64,000 nucleotides of DNA from Bin5 sp965261695 (lineage in GTDB: Bacteria > Chloroflexota > Anaerolineae > Caldilineales > Caldilineaceae), in contig OZ253474.1 in NCBI GenBank assembly GCA_965261695.1, positions 3,906,001-3,970,000 of the forward strand. Reading direction: 5' to 3'. Every line of letters starts with the position of its first letter. The stretch's first letter is position 1. Made by a program: the position numbers and the translations under genes. Below the pieces are notes generated by a model. The model was not told the origin of the DNA. It made no database searches and saw only the letters and a list, made by a program, of their open reading frames with translations. Below, piece after piece: positions 45,576 through 55,415 of the stretch.

Positions 45576-47835
45576 GCCGGGGAAGCCGGAACATCAACGC
45601 CTGTCTGCTGAGGAACGTCCTTACTGCGGGCATATCCCAATCGCGGCCTGGCTCCCCTTGTTTGTCGCCAGCCTGCTTCTGGCCGTTCCCTTCCCCGCGG
45701 CGGCTCAGGAAGCGAATCCCCTTTCCGATGTGCGCTCGATTGTGGAGACGGTGCCCACCGGCTACAGTCTAATGGCCACAAGCACCCACCTGGCGCTGTA
45801 CATGGAGGAACGCACAGGTCACCTGGCGATCCATGATCAGCGCGCCGGCCGTGTCTGGCTGTCCTCACCCGCGCTTCCGAGCGACGCTGACATCGCCAGC
45901 AACATCCGGCGTGCATTGGAGACCGATTTCACTTTGATTATGACAGGCGGCGCCGGTACACAGACCAAACGTACCGACAGCGTCACCAAGGTGTCCGAGC
46001 TGACGATTGAGCGGATACCGGCCGGCGTGCAGGCGTCGTATGCCATGGAAGAATTCGGCGCCGGGCTGACGCTGCGCTATGAAATCGGGCCGGACTACCT
46101 GGACGTCACGCTGGCAGATGCGCACCTGAAAGAGACCGAAAGCAGCCGCTTTGTGGCTTTGGACCTCTTCCCCTTGCTCGGGGCGGTGCCGTACCGGGCG
46201 GACACACCGGCCTATGTCATATTGCCCGATGGCCCTGGCGCCCTGCTGCATCTGGGCGGCGAACACCCGGCTTATCGCAAACAGACCAGCCTGTCTGCCT
46301 ATGGGCCCACTGTATACTCCTTCGCCCAGCCGCCTTCGCAGCGAACATCCCTGGCCACGCTGGGCATAGCCCATCCAAGTGAGCGTGTCGCTATGCTGGC
46401 TGTCGCCACACAAGGCGCGGGCGATACCTTCATCGAAGCATCGCTGGCCCGGCGCCCAACAATGCTCAGCCAGGCCAATCTGCGACTCGGCTACCGTAAC
46501 CTGACCGAGTATCCCTCTGATCAGCAGGGCGTCTTTAAGGGTTTTTACGAAACGGCGCGCATCCATGGCGACCGTGCGGCGCGCTACTTTTTTCTGGCTG
46601 GAGACAGCGCGGACTGGGTGGGGATGGCCCAGCGTTTGCGGCAACATTTCGTGGAGGATGTGGGCATCCCACGGCTGAGCGGCGATGATGCACGGCCAGC
46701 AATGCGCCTGCGTCTCGTGATGGGTGCGGCCAAACCGGGGCTTTTCGGCCGCCGGTTTGTAGCAGCCACTACCTTTGATGAGGCCGCCGAAATCGTCTCC
46801 CGGTTCCATCAACGGGGCATCACCAGTCTCGACGTGGTCCTGGTGGGTTGGGGCGCCGGCGGATACGAAGGCAGACTACCCCGACGATGGCCGCCGGATC
46901 GCCGGCTGGGGGGAACCGCTGGCTTGCAGCGGCTGGCCAGCCGGGTCGAAGAGCAGGGGGGGCGGCTCCTGCTGGAGGACGACTACACACTCGCCTTTCT
47001 GCGCAACGGCGGCTTCTTTCCACCCACCGACGCCGTGATTCAGCCGAATCTGTTGCCGATGACCGATATGATTGCCAGCTCCAGCCGGCTACACGTCCCG
47101 GCCGCCCTGCGCCGCAATCAATTTCTCCTCAATCCTGTCTTCGCTCTCAACCGCTATGTGAAGACCGACGCTGCCAGGCTGGCTGCGCTGGGGGTTGACG
47201 GGCTGGAACTGCGCTGGGCCGGAGAGCTGGTGCTCAAAGACGCAAATCCGCGTCATCCGTTAGAGCGCACCGAGTTCGGCCAAGCCTGGCGCCAGATGCT
47301 TGGCGCCATTCGAGGCACGATGGGTTCAGTGGCGGCGCAAGGCGGCAATGCCTATGTGCTCGGCGCGGTTGATGCCGTCACCAACTTGCCGCTGGACCGC
47401 CACAATTATACTTTTGGCGAACAGACCGTGCCGTTCTATGCCGTGGCCACCCACGGCCTGGTCCGGCTATACAGTAAGCCGTCGAATCTGGACCAGTGGC
47501 CGGAGCGTGATGTCCTGCGCCGAATGGAGTATGGCATGTTGCCCACCTTCGAGTTGACCTTCCGGGATCCAGTGCTGCTCGCCAGGACGACCTATTCTGA
47601 ACTGTACACCGCACAATATGAGGACTGGATTGATCGTGCCGCCTCCGAGTACGAACGGCTCGTGATCCAGCTTGGCCGCACGGTGGACCAATTCATTGTA
47701 GCCCACCGTCAGCTTGGGCCGGATGTCTACGAAATTGAATACGAAGACGGCACGCGCGTTGCCGTGAATTATGGCGGCACATCGTTTGAGCATGAGGGAT
47801 ATACGGTCGAACCGATGGGGTATAGCATACGATGA
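45553..47835 (+). CDS. DUF5696 domain-containing exported protein
   Basis: This 760-residue protein has an N-terminal signal segment (LPLFVASLLLAVPFPAAAQ at about residues 34-52). The mature part resembles DUF5696 proteins of Firmicutes and Chloroflexota (FGAGLTLRYEIGPDYLDVTL, LPDGPGALLHLGG, GITSLDVVLVGWGAGG). It probably has a beta-sandwich followed by a glycosidase-like TIM barrel. It overlaps the upstream NHL/YIP1 gene and ends in an ATGA overlap with the permease, so it is tightly coupled. DUF5696 genes typically accompany sugar importers; a role in glycan processing outside the membrane is inferred. Confidence 0.75.
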   Translation: MTLFASCKPGKPEHQRLSAEERPYCGHIPIAAWLPLFVASLLLAVPFPAAAQEANPLSDVRSIVETVPTGYSLMATSTHLALYMEERTGHLAIHDQRAGRVWLSSPALPSDADIASNIRRALETDFTLIMTGGAGTQTKRTDSVTKVSELTIERIPAGVQASYAMEEFGAGLTLRYEIGPDYLDVTLADAHLKETESSRFVALDLFPLLGAVPYRADTPAYVILPDGPGALLHLGGEHPAYRKQTSLSAYGPTVYSFAQPPSQRTSLATLGIAHPSERVAMLAVATQGAGDTFIEASLARRPTMLSQANLRLGYRNLTEYPSDQQGVFKGFYETARIHGDRAARYFFLAGDSADWVGMAQRLRQHFVEDVGIPRLSGDDARPAMRLRLVMGAAKPGLFGRRFVAATTFDEAAEIVSRFHQRGITSLDVVLVGWGAGGYEGRLPRRWPPDRRLGGTAGLQRLASRVEEQGGRLLLEDDYTLAFLRNGGFFPPTDAVIQPNLLPMTDMIASSSRLHVPAALRRNQFLLNPVFALNRYVKTDAARLAALGVDGLELRWAGELVLKDANPRHPLERTEFGQAWRQMLGAIRGTMGSVAAQGGNAYVLGAVDAVTNLPLDRHNYTFGEQTVPFYAVATHGLVRLYSKPSNLDQWPERDVLRRMEYGMLPTFELTFRDPVLLARTTYSELYTAQYEDWIDRAASEYERLVIQLGRTVDQFIVAHRQLGPDVYEIEYEDGTRVAVNYGGTSFEHEGYTVEPMGYSIR

Positions 47836-48704
47836 CGTTTAGTCTGAGAACACAAAGGGCGATCTGGGGAATCGTCTTCATTAGTCCCTGGATTTTGGGC
47901 ACTGTGTTGCTGTTTGCCTGGCCGATCATGCGCACCATACAGTTGAGCTTCCAGGACGTGACCGATTTCATGAACTTGCAGACCGAGTGGGTCGGCCTGA
48001 AGCATTACCTGGAAATCGTCCAGAGCGACGTGGAATTTTTGCCAGCGCTGGCGAAAGCCCTGCGCGATCTGGTACTCAACGTGCCACTGATTCTGGTCTT
48101 TTCGATGATGATGGCCGTCCTGCTTCACGGTGTAACGCGCGGTCAGCTCTTGCTGCGCGCCATCTTCTTCTTGCCAGTGATTGTCGCCAGCGGCGGCGTG
48201 ATCAAAGAAGTGATTCGCGCCGGCGCGGCTACGGATATGGTTAGCACCACAATTCAGACCTTTCAGCGGGCCACGGTCGCTTCGGATATCCAGTCAGCAT
48301 TGGTTATAGGGCCCGTGCAGATCATTGTGGACCGCTTGTCACTGATTGTCTGGCACACGGGTGTACAGATTTTGCTCTTTACAGCCGGCCTGAACAGCAT
48401 TCCCGAGTATCTATATGAAGCCGCCAAGGTCGATGGCGCCTCATCCTGGGAGTCGTTTTGGAAGGTCACCCTGCCTATGATCTCGCCGGTCATCGTGATT
48501 GCCATGATCTACACCTATGTGGATTTGTTCAGTGACCCCCTCAATCCTGTAGTCGAGTATATCATGCGGCTCACGTTCGGCCCGCTGCGTCTGGGGTTCG
48601 GGGCGGCCATGAGCGTCGTCTACTTTGGATTGGTCTTTCTCTTGGTTGGACTGACCTTGCGCATGATGTCGAACGCTGTCTTTCACCTGGGAGAGCGCGA
48701 ATGA
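47832..48704 (+). CDS. Sugar ABC transporter permease, MalF/UgpA type (second sugar system)
   Basis: This 290-residue membrane protein has six predicted helices and an EAA loop (YEAAKVDGASSWESFWKV). The start overlaps the DUF5696 stop by 4 bp (ATGA). GTVLLFAWPIMRTIQLSF is the typical first helix. Its long second periplasmic region (about residues 115-160) includes a stretch (IRAGAATDMVSTTIQTFQ) not seen in the other MalF-like gene. It forms the channel with the next permease. Confidence 0.93.
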   Translation: MTFSLRTQRAIWGIVFISPWILGTVLLFAWPIMRTIQLSFQDVTDFMNLQTEWVGLKHYLEIVQSDVEFLPALAKALRDLVLNVPLILVFSMMMAVLLHGVTRGQLLLRAIFFLPVIVASGGVIKEVIRAGAATDMVSTTIQTFQRATVASDIQSALVIGPVQIIVDRLSLIVWHTGVQILLFTAGLNSIPEYLYEAAKVDGASSWESFWKVTLPMISPVIVIAMIYTYVDLFSDPLNPVVEYIMRLTFGPLRLGFGAAMSVVYFGLVFLLVGLTLRMMSNAVFHLGERE

Positions 48705-49627
48705 CACAAGTGAAACGCGAACAGGGGCGCCTTGCGTTCGCGGACATACAGGAATTGCGCCTCAGAGTTGGGCGGCATCTTTCAACTGCACTGCGCTGGA
48801 TGATCCTGCTGGAATTGGCCTATGTCTTCATGTTCCCAATGCTGTTCATGGTTTCCACATCATTCAAGCCGCTGATCGAACTCAGCAACCCGACCGTGCG
48901 CTGGATTCCGCGTAACCCTACGGCCGACGGTTACGTCCTGGCACTTGAACATCTGAATTATTTTCGTTCGCTGCCAGTCAGCATTGTGACCAGTGCCATC
49001 GCCGCCATTGGGCAAACGCTGGTGGGCGCCATGGTGGGTTACGGCTTTGCTCGATTGCCCTTTCGAGGGCGTCAGTTTCTCTTTGGCCTGTTATTGTTCA
49101 CGATTATCGTACCACCGCAGATGGTAATGATTCCGCAATTCATGCTCTATTCCAAGTTGAAGTGGATGAACACCTATCTGCCGCTGCTCGTCCCGACCTA
49201 CCTGGGCTATGGAGTGCGCGGCGGTATTCTGCTCGTGGTCTACCGGCAATTCTTCAAAGGGCTGCCCTATGAGCTTGAAGATTCGGCGGCTGTCGACGGT
49301 GCCGGACCTTTGCGTATCTTTTGGCAGATCATGCTGCCCCTGGCCAAGCCGGCCATCCTGGCCGTCTTTCTCTTTTCGTTTGTGTGGACGTGGAACGACA
49401 GCCTGGGGCCGATCATGGCGCTGCGCGATCAGGACCTGTATACACTGCCCCAGTGGATGTTCAACATGACCCGCTTGCTTACGTCATCATCCTTCACCTT
49501 TTACTATGTGGGGGAAAACCTGTTTATGGCGGCCGTAACCCTGACGATAGCGCCGCTGCTCTTGCTGTTTCTGGTTACGCAGCGCTATTTTACCCGCAGC
49601 ATCGACCGTACCGGGTTGGTGGAGTAA
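48701..49627 (+). CDS. Sugar ABC transporter permease, MalG/UgpE type (second sugar system)
   Basis: This 308-residue membrane protein has an EAA-like loop (YELEDSAAVDGAGPLRIFW). It starts in an ATGA overlap with the preceding permease. The N-terminus MLFMVSTSFKPLIELSN and the segment VWTWNDSLGPIMAL are characteristic of the family. A strong rho-independent terminator follows the stop codon and separates this gene from the binding protein. Confidence 0.93.
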   Translation: MTQVKREQGRLAFADIQELRLRVGRHLSTALRWMILLELAYVFMFPMLFMVSTSFKPLIELSNPTVRWIPRNPTADGYVLALEHLNYFRSLPVSIVTSAIAAIGQTLVGAMVGYGFARLPFRGRQFLFGLLLFTIIVPPQMVMIPQFMLYSKLKWMNTYLPLLVPTYLGYGVRGGILLVVYRQFFKGLPYELEDSAAVDGAGPLRIFWQIMLPLAKPAILAVFLFSFVWTWNDSLGPIMALRDQDLYTLPQWMFNMTRLLTSSSFTFYYVGENLFMAAVTLTIAPLLLLFLVTQRYFTRSIDRTGLVE

Positions 49628-49640
49628 TATGGGGCGTTGG

Positions 49641-49680
49641 CGATCAGAGATTCGCAGGCATTGGATCTCTGATCGTTTTT
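49641..49680 (+). terminator. Rho-independent terminator between permease and binding-protein genes
   Basis: CGATCAGAGAT (49641-49651) and ATCTCTGATCG (49665-49675) form a perfect 11-bp stem with a 13-nt loop, followed by TTTTT. It should end most transcripts of the NHL/YIP1-DUF5696-permease unit, so the binding protein probably has its own promoter in the 77 bp that follow. Confidence 0.8.
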
Positions 49681-49757
49681 CGATTCACTTATGTCAGGTT
49701 GTAGTTCCGGCATGACGCGTTCTGTTTCTTTTTGACTCTATTCCAAGGAGGAAGACA

Positions 49758-51188
49758 ATGAGTCACACGATGAATCGACGAAAGTTCCTGCGACTATCAG
49801 GCGTCACAGCGGCGGGCACGATGCTGGCCGCTTGTGTCGCACCGGCGGCCCCTGCGGCCGAAAGCGAAGCGCCCGCTCCCATGGCGGAAGAGATCACCAT
49901 CCAATACGTGCACCTGTCCAATACGGAACAGGACATGTGGCACGGCGTACTCAAGGATGACTTCGAAACCTCCACGGACTACAAAGTCGAACTAATACCG
50001 AGCGGCTGGCCGGTGCGGGAAACATTGCTTCCCTTGCTGGCTGCGGGCACGCCGCCGGATTGCGCGCACGCGGCCTCCTTCGGCTACCCACAGTTCTACA
50101 TCGACGGCACTTACCTAACATTGGATGACATCTTTGATGCTTCCGGTTACACCCGCGATATGTTTGCGCCCGGTGACCTGGACAGCGTGTCGTTCAACGG
50201 AAGGCTCATGGAGATGCCCATCGCCGGCAGCAACCCCTCCCAGATGCTCATGTACCGCAAGGACTCCTACGATGAGGCCGGTCTGCCTTACCCTGAAGAA
50301 CTGAAGAACTGGGGCGCGTGGGAGGACATGCTGGCAGAGAGTTCAGAGCTGATGCAGCGGGATGATGCCGGAAACGTCACCCGCTGGGGGCTTGACCTGC
50401 TCAATCCGAGTTGGTCCGGTGATTGGATGCTAGGCGCAATCCTAGACCTGGGGCAGCACTGGTGGGACGCAGAGAATCAGGAGTTTCAGTTGACGTCTGA
50501 CAAGACGATCGAAGCTGTGCAGCGTTTCTATCTAGATCCTGTCTTCAAATTCGGCGTTTCATTCAGCGAAGAGACCCGTCCCGAAGTGGCCCGCAACGAC
50601 CGACTGAGCGAAGGTGTGACAGCGATAACACTGCTGGAATCGGCATTGCGTCAGGCGAAGCAGCAGGATAACATGGATATGTATGAGCTGATCGGTTGGG
50701 CAGAGCAGCCGGGCCTGGCCCCAGGCGTCCATCACACGGCGACCGTTGGTCCAGGCGGAATCGGCATTATTTCGGCCGCGCCGCAAGCGCACCTGCCGGC
50801 CTCCAGCAAATTCATCTTCACCCAATTCAAGGACGAAACTCAGCGTCGGTTTATGGACATCTTCGGCACCAATACGGCGATTCTGGGTTGGGCCGGTCAG
50901 GATCCTTATGTTGAGAGCCTGATGGCAAGCGGTGAACCGTTGGCCCTGTTCGGCGCGGCCAAGCGCGCCCAGTATGCAGAGGGTTTGAACAACTTCTACG
51001 GCTGGGCGTGGGGCGACTACGGCAATGCCTACTTCATGGATAACAAGGAGCTGCAGGAGGAACTGCTCGGCGGCACCATCTGGTCTGGCACGGTGACTGC
51101 AACGCAACTGTGCGAAGCCTGGCAGGAAGTTGCTACGAGGGGCATGCAGGAGTTCAAAGATAGCGCCGGCATTGAAGAGATCTTGTAG
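49758..51188 (+). CDS. Sugar ABC transporter substrate-binding protein, family 1
   Basis: This 476-residue exported lipoprotein has NRRKFLR as Tat-like motif, a lipobox ending LAAC and an Ala/Pro/Glu linker. The mature protein has LLPLLAAGTPPDCAHAASF and VARNDRLSEGVTAITLLES, consistent with family-1 sugar-binding proteins. AAGGAGGAAG precedes the ATG. It is placed last in the module and behind a terminator, which fits a separately and more strongly expressed binding protein. A 19-bp hairpin follows its stop codon. Confidence 0.93.
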   Translation: MSHTMNRRKFLRLSGVTAAGTMLAACVAPAAPAAESEAPAPMAEEITIQYVHLSNTEQDMWHGVLKDDFETSTDYKVELIPSGWPVRETLLPLLAAGTPPDCAHAASFGYPQFYIDGTYLTLDDIFDASGYTRDMFAPGDLDSVSFNGRLMEMPIAGSNPSQMLMYRKDSYDEAGLPYPEELKNWGAWEDMLAESSELMQRDDAGNVTRWGLDLLNPSWSGDWMLGAILDLGQHWWDAENQEFQLTSDKTIEAVQRFYLDPVFKFGVSFSEETRPEVARNDRLSEGVTAITLLESALRQAKQQDNMDMYELIGWAEQPGLAPGVHHTATVGPGGIGIISAAPQAHLPASSKFIFTQFKDETQRRFMDIFGTNTAILGWAGQDPYVESLMASGEPLALFGAAKRAQYAEGLNNFYGWAWGDYGNAYFMDNKELQEELLGGTIWSGTVTATQLCEAWQEVATRGMQEFKDSAGIEEIL

Positions 51189-51217
51189 CTGGCACTGGGA
51201 AGCGCCATGCAGGAAAA

Positions 51218-51264
51218 TCAAACCTTCCCGGAAACCATAGCCAGCGGTTTCCGGGAAGGTTTGA
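51218..51264. terminator. Long perfect hairpin between convergent genes
   Basis: TCAAACCTTCCCGGAAACC (51218-51236) pairs over its full 19 bp with the inverse at 51246-51264, over a 9-nt loop. It lies 30 bp after the binding-protein stop and 138 bp before the end of the convergent GH4 gene. There is no T tract on either side; it may terminate or protect transcripts from both directions. Confidence 0.7.
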
Positions 51265-51402
51265 CGCCCACGAGAAGGAAAACCAACGCGAAACAAAGTT
51301 GCATTGGCGACCACGCTTGCTTCGGCATCGTGGCCAAACGTGGTAATCGTCTGCCAGATTTCTATCCCCGGCTTCTTTCGTATCACCTGCGGCGTGATCG
51401 GG

Positions 51403-52722
51403 CTACTTAAACTGGGGCAGGTACTCGGCCAAATCGCTAAAGATCCTCTCCACCATATCGTGAATCTCGTCCAGCGTGAGTACTGCCGCGGTGAGAGGAT
51501 CCAGCGCAATGGCCTGCTCGGCAGCCTTACGGTCCCCCTCCAGCGCAGCCTTCACTGCCAACTCATCCTGGTTCATGCGGTTCCGATTCAACGCTGCACA
51601 CTGCGGAGGCAGATCGCCCACGAAGCAGGGATGAATGCCCATGCTGTCCACCAGGCAAGGCGCCTCGACCCAAAATCCATCGGGCAGGTTCGTGATCAAA
51701 CCCGTGTTTTGCACGGTGGCATTGAATCGGTAGGGCGTGTTGGTCTCGATAGCGTGGATCACTCCGATGGTGTACTCGTCGCTTGGGCAGATCTCCAAGG
51801 GGGCGTCTCCAAAAGCCTCTTCATGTAAGGCCATACGTCCTGCTGTCTCCTTCCTTGCGTGACGCTCCTTGTTGGTGTACTCGTAGCCCAACCCGGCCCA
51901 CGATCCTTTTGTCGGTGTATAACGGCCAATCAACTGCCTGGTCCGACGAAAGTAGGGGACATATTCTCCATTGTGATAACTGGACTCCGTCACAAAGTAG
52001 CCGTAATAACGCAACATCTCACAACGCACTACGTCCTGCTCATAAATCTCGGGGTCCTCCATCTTCTCCCATAGCAGAGGGTAGGCATCTGTCCCATTCC
52101 ACTCGAAACGCAGGAACCAGGCTTGGTGATTGAGGCCCGCAACCCAATGTCCCGTTTCCTCGTAGGGCACGCCGATATAGCGCGCCAGGGTCTGGGCGGT
52201 ACCCTGCACGCTGTGGCACATTCCAACTACCTGGATCGGCGATATTTTGCTCAGCGCCCAGGGATTGATCGCGGCAGGGTTGCAGTAGTTGAACAAAATG
52301 GCATCCGGACAGAGTTCCTCCATCTCCTTGCATATCTCGGTTAAGACGGGCACATAGCGCAGGGCGATAAACACACCGTTTGGCCCGGTCGTACAACCTA
52401 CAGCCTGATCCACACCGTACGTCCTGGCGATCTCCAGCGCGCGGTTAAAGATCTCATTGCCGTGCAAAAACATGACGTTAGCCACATAGTTCGCTCCGTC
52501 AAGGGCACAGCGGCGGTCGGTCGTCGCCTTGATGACGGTAGATCGGCCCGACTGCCGCACCATCTTCCGGGCCAGAGCGGCCGCCACGGCCAGATTTTCC
52601 TGGCTGATGTCCATCAGCGCGACCGTGGTCTTCTCGGCCAGTTCCGGACGCGTGAGGATATCCGCCAGGAACGCTTTGGTAAAGCCCGTGCTACCCGCGC
52701 CAATGATCGTGATCTTGGGCAT
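51403..52722 (-). CDS. Glycoside hydrolase family 4 (MelA/LplD-like)
   Basis: This 439-residue NAD- and metal-dependent glycosidase has a Rossmann motif at the N-terminus (ITIIGAGSTGFTKAF). NYCNPAAINPW contributes to NAD and substrate binding, and MCHSVQGT supplies Cys169 and His170 for the divalent metal. GLNHQAWF carries the downstream His. The family oxidises C3 transiently to cleave alpha-galactosides, alpha-glucosides or alpha-galacturonides; the MelA-like motifs favour alpha-galactosidase or galacturonidase. It is convergent with a sugar importer that may supply its substrate. Confidence 0.9.
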   Translation of the reverse strand: MPKITIIGAGSTGFTKAFLADILTRPELAEKTTVALMDISQENLAVAAALARKMVRQSGRSTVIKATTDRRCALDGANYVANVMFLHGNEIFNRALEIARTYGVDQAVGCTTGPNGVFIALRYVPVLTEICKEMEELCPDAILFNYCNPAAINPWALSKISPIQVVGMCHSVQGTAQTLARYIGVPYEETGHWVAGLNHQAWFLRFEWNGTDAYPLLWEKMEDPEIYEQDVVRCEMLRYYGYFVTESSYHNGEYVPYFRRTRQLIGRYTPTKGSWAGLGYEYTNKERHARKETAGRMALHEEAFGDAPLEICPSDEYTIGVIHAIETNTPYRFNATVQNTGLITNLPDGFWVEAPCLVDSMGIHPCFVGDLPPQCAALNRNRMNQDELAVKAALEGDRKAAEQAIALDPLTAAVLTLDEIHDMVERIFSDLAEYLPQFK

Positions 52723-52772
52723 GTCGTCAATCCTGTGCTGATGCTGGCCCGCTCGGAGACCGGCCGGAGCGG

Positions 52773-55223
52773 CTATTTGGCGGGCAGGTTCCTGTTTGGC
52801 TCTCTGGTTATGATGGAGGGGGAAAACTGGAATGCCCCGTATTTCTCCTCAAAGTGCGCAACCGTGGCCCGCTTATCCAGCATGACCTTCCACTGTTGGA
52901 TTCCTTCCGCGCCGAAACTGACTGTCACGCGCAAGACACGCATCTGTACGAGCTCGGCGGTGCAGCCCTCAGACGATTGGGGCCCTATGTCTTCAGTGAG
53001 GTAGAAGAATAAGGAGTGTTCGGTGAACGGAGGCCCATCGGACTCCCCCGAGACCACACCTTCATGAGGATCGAAGTGCCAGTCCTTGAGGGCAAATGAA
53101 CCGCTGATGTGCCTGTCAGAGCCGATGAAGGTGACATCCTCCCCCTTCTCAGTTGCGAAAATAACTTGACAGGTGAAGGGAGGTAGCGTGACGACGAACT
53201 CTTCTTCCAGCGATCCCAGAAAACGCTTGAACCAGAAGTCGAACAAGAGGTATTCACCCTCATCGCTCACGACATCCTTCCGCTTGAAGGATACGGTTCT
53301 GGCCTGCTCTTCAGACGACCAGTTGAACAGGCCAACAACAGTATGTTCCCCTCCCCATGGATGGCAGACGGGGAGGACCCAAACGCTCAATGGATTCTCC
53401 TCCGCCATCAAGTCCAGGGGATATCCCCGTCCTGGATAGACAGGCAGGGCGCGAGACAGCAAGCCAAAGCGCTCATCTGAGGTATTTTCCAGTGCGCCTC
53501 CCACGAAAAAACTCCAACAGGCTATGGCTTGCAAGGATATCCATGCCTTTGTCTTTTCAAGAGGGGAGATGATCTTCTCGAGGGGGGACATGCCAGGTTT
53601 CCCAAATGCGCCCGAATCATTTGCGAATGGGATTGCGGCCGCGTCGTAGAATTCTGGATCCAGCTGAAACCACTTGCCATGGTAGTAGTAACGCTGGGTC
53701 AACTGATGAAGCAGAATCACTTCTCTTCCACCGCGAAAATCCAACGCCACACGCCCGCCGTCATATACCTCGGGGGATGGCGGCATTGTGAAATGCGCTG
53801 TCAGGAAAATGTCTGAACCGATCTCTTCCCTTATGCGTGTCAGCCTTCTACGAAAAGCCTCGACGATTGTTTGGTCTCGCTGCAGATTGTAAGGCGGGTA
53901 GCCGACTCCGACGAACAGGTAATCAAACCCCCACTCGTCCACAAATTTCGCTTTGGCGTGCCGGGCTGATACATCATCCCATTCTGGTGGACCACTCTTG
54001 ACATGGTTAAGCTCTGTATAATGAAAGGCCGCCTTGAACCCCCTGTTGTGGATTTCATCGGTGAAACTTCTGATGCCTCCAGGAAAGTAGTTTTCCAGTT
54101 GGTAGTCTTTCTCGGACCCTCGAAAGTCTGGATGTGAGACATCAATCGTTTTCAGCGCTTCCTCGGACAGAACCGCTCTCCAATCAAAGTCGTCGGGCGC
54201 ATTCTCAGGAGCGATGCCCACTCCGAGTGTGAACATGAAATATGTCAGGCCATATTTCTGTAGTTTTTCTTGCAAGATGTCAAGAATTGTTGACAACCGC
54301 TCCCTCGTGACTGTTTGCGCGTCTATCGAGCGGAAGGAAGGATCGCAGGCATAGTCAGCAAAAACCCCGGTAACGGGACCAAACCGCGACTTTACCTCCA
54401 GGTAGTCACGGACGTGATCTGTGTAGTTGTCCAGAGCGGCATGGATCGACTCAGAGCACGCGATCGCGAATCTGGAATCTATTTTGCCGCCAGATTTCAA
54501 GAGCAGCGGATCGATGGGCACATTCTCTGACTGTGGGTCCAGTGCTTGTCTGTATGACTCTTTCCAGGGAAACTGTTTGCCAATTTCCTGCAGAGCGGAA
54601 GCATACAGTCGAACGTCGTTTCCTTGCCTGGAAAAGACAAAGCGATAGAAGGCTGAGGGCGAATGGCCCATGCCAATGGCAAAGAACAGGTTTTCCTTGG
54701 GGGCGGATACCGCCGTTGACCAGTATGCTTCAATCTGTGAGCCTGGGTCCAGCGCAGTGCTTACCGGTTCCACAATCGATGGATACCACAGGAACCCGCA
54801 TGCGCCCGGCCCGTTGTTCAACACCCGGCATCTGTCAGTCATGTCCAGGCTTTGAAGAAGTGTCCCGTCAACAGCAAAGATGTCCTCGAATTGCAGGTCT
54901 ACCGGGCCGTTGTTTGTTACAGAAAAGGAGATCGCCAGGGTTGGCCGGCGCTCATAGACGTCAAGTTGCCAGCGGAAGGAGAGCTGATGCTCGTTGTTGA
55001 CGAATTCAGCGATGACGCATTCTCCCGATCCGGCAGGATCGGAAAAACGTCTCCTGTGCGAGTCGACAAATCTCCCCAATACTTTGCCGCCTCCGGCCAG
55101 GTGGGCTCCAACCCTGCTACCCGTGATAGCGACACCTTCCGCGGTGCGGAGACTCCAGCTATTGCGCGCCGGTTCCAGGCGCAACTCGATTCCATTGTCA
55201 AAGGTGTAGACTCTTGTTTTCAC
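52773..55223 (-). CDS. GH36-like alpha-galactosidase-type protein
   Basis: This 816-residue protein has three parts. An N-terminal beta-sandwich covers about residues 1-270. A central TIM barrel (about 280-560) contains VFADYACDPSF, GFKAAFHYTELNHV and WGFDYLFVGVGYPPYN. A C-terminal beta part follows. The layout resembles clan GH-D (GH36/GH31-like). The Asp in WGFDYL is at the usual nucleophile position for the barrel, but a clear acid/base was not identified. The GTG at 55223 follows GAGGTG. It lies just upstream of GH4 on the same strand, suggesting joint breakdown of alpha-linked sugars. Confidence 0.65.
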   Translation of the reverse strand: MKTRVYTFDNGIELRLEPARNSWSLRTAEGVAITGSRVGAHLAGGGKVLGRFVDSHRRRFSDPAGSGECVIAEFVNNEHQLSFRWQLDVYERRPTLAISFSVTNNGPVDLQFEDIFAVDGTLLQSLDMTDRCRVLNNGPGACGFLWYPSIVEPVSTALDPGSQIEAYWSTAVSAPKENLFFAIGMGHSPSAFYRFVFSRQGNDVRLYASALQEIGKQFPWKESYRQALDPQSENVPIDPLLLKSGGKIDSRFAIACSESIHAALDNYTDHVRDYLEVKSRFGPVTGVFADYACDPSFRSIDAQTVTRERLSTILDILQEKLQKYGLTYFMFTLGVGIAPENAPDDFDWRAVLSEEALKTIDVSHPDFRGSEKDYQLENYFPGGIRSFTDEIHNRGFKAAFHYTELNHVKSGPPEWDDVSARHAKAKFVDEWGFDYLFVGVGYPPYNLQRDQTIVEAFRRRLTRIREEIGSDIFLTAHFTMPPSPEVYDGGRVALDFRGGREVILLHQLTQRYYYHGKWFQLDPEFYDAAAIPFANDSGAFGKPGMSPLEKIISPLEKTKAWISLQAIACWSFFVGGALENTSDERFGLLSRALPVYPGRGYPLDLMAEENPLSVWVLPVCHPWGGEHTVVGLFNWSSEEQARTVSFKRKDVVSDEGEYLLFDFWFKRFLGSLEEEFVVTLPPFTCQVIFATEKGEDVTFIGSDRHISGSFALKDWHFDPHEGVVSGESDGPPFTEHSLFFYLTEDIGPQSSEGCTAELVQMRVLRVTVSFGAEGIQQWKVMLDKRATVAHFEEKYGAFQFSPSIITREPNRNLPAK

Positions 55224-55415
55224 TTTATCACCTCATGTTTACAGTTCGGCCCTTGAGACCCGTCACGTCGACGCCCTAGACAAAGCGCCGTTGAGCAAAG
55301 CAGAAAACCGGCGGAGGCAACGCGATCATGAATGCAATGGCGGAAGATCAGGTATGGGGGGATTCATGTCATTTTCAGGGAGCGTGAGGACCACCTTCGA
55401 CAAGGTTGCCAGACT

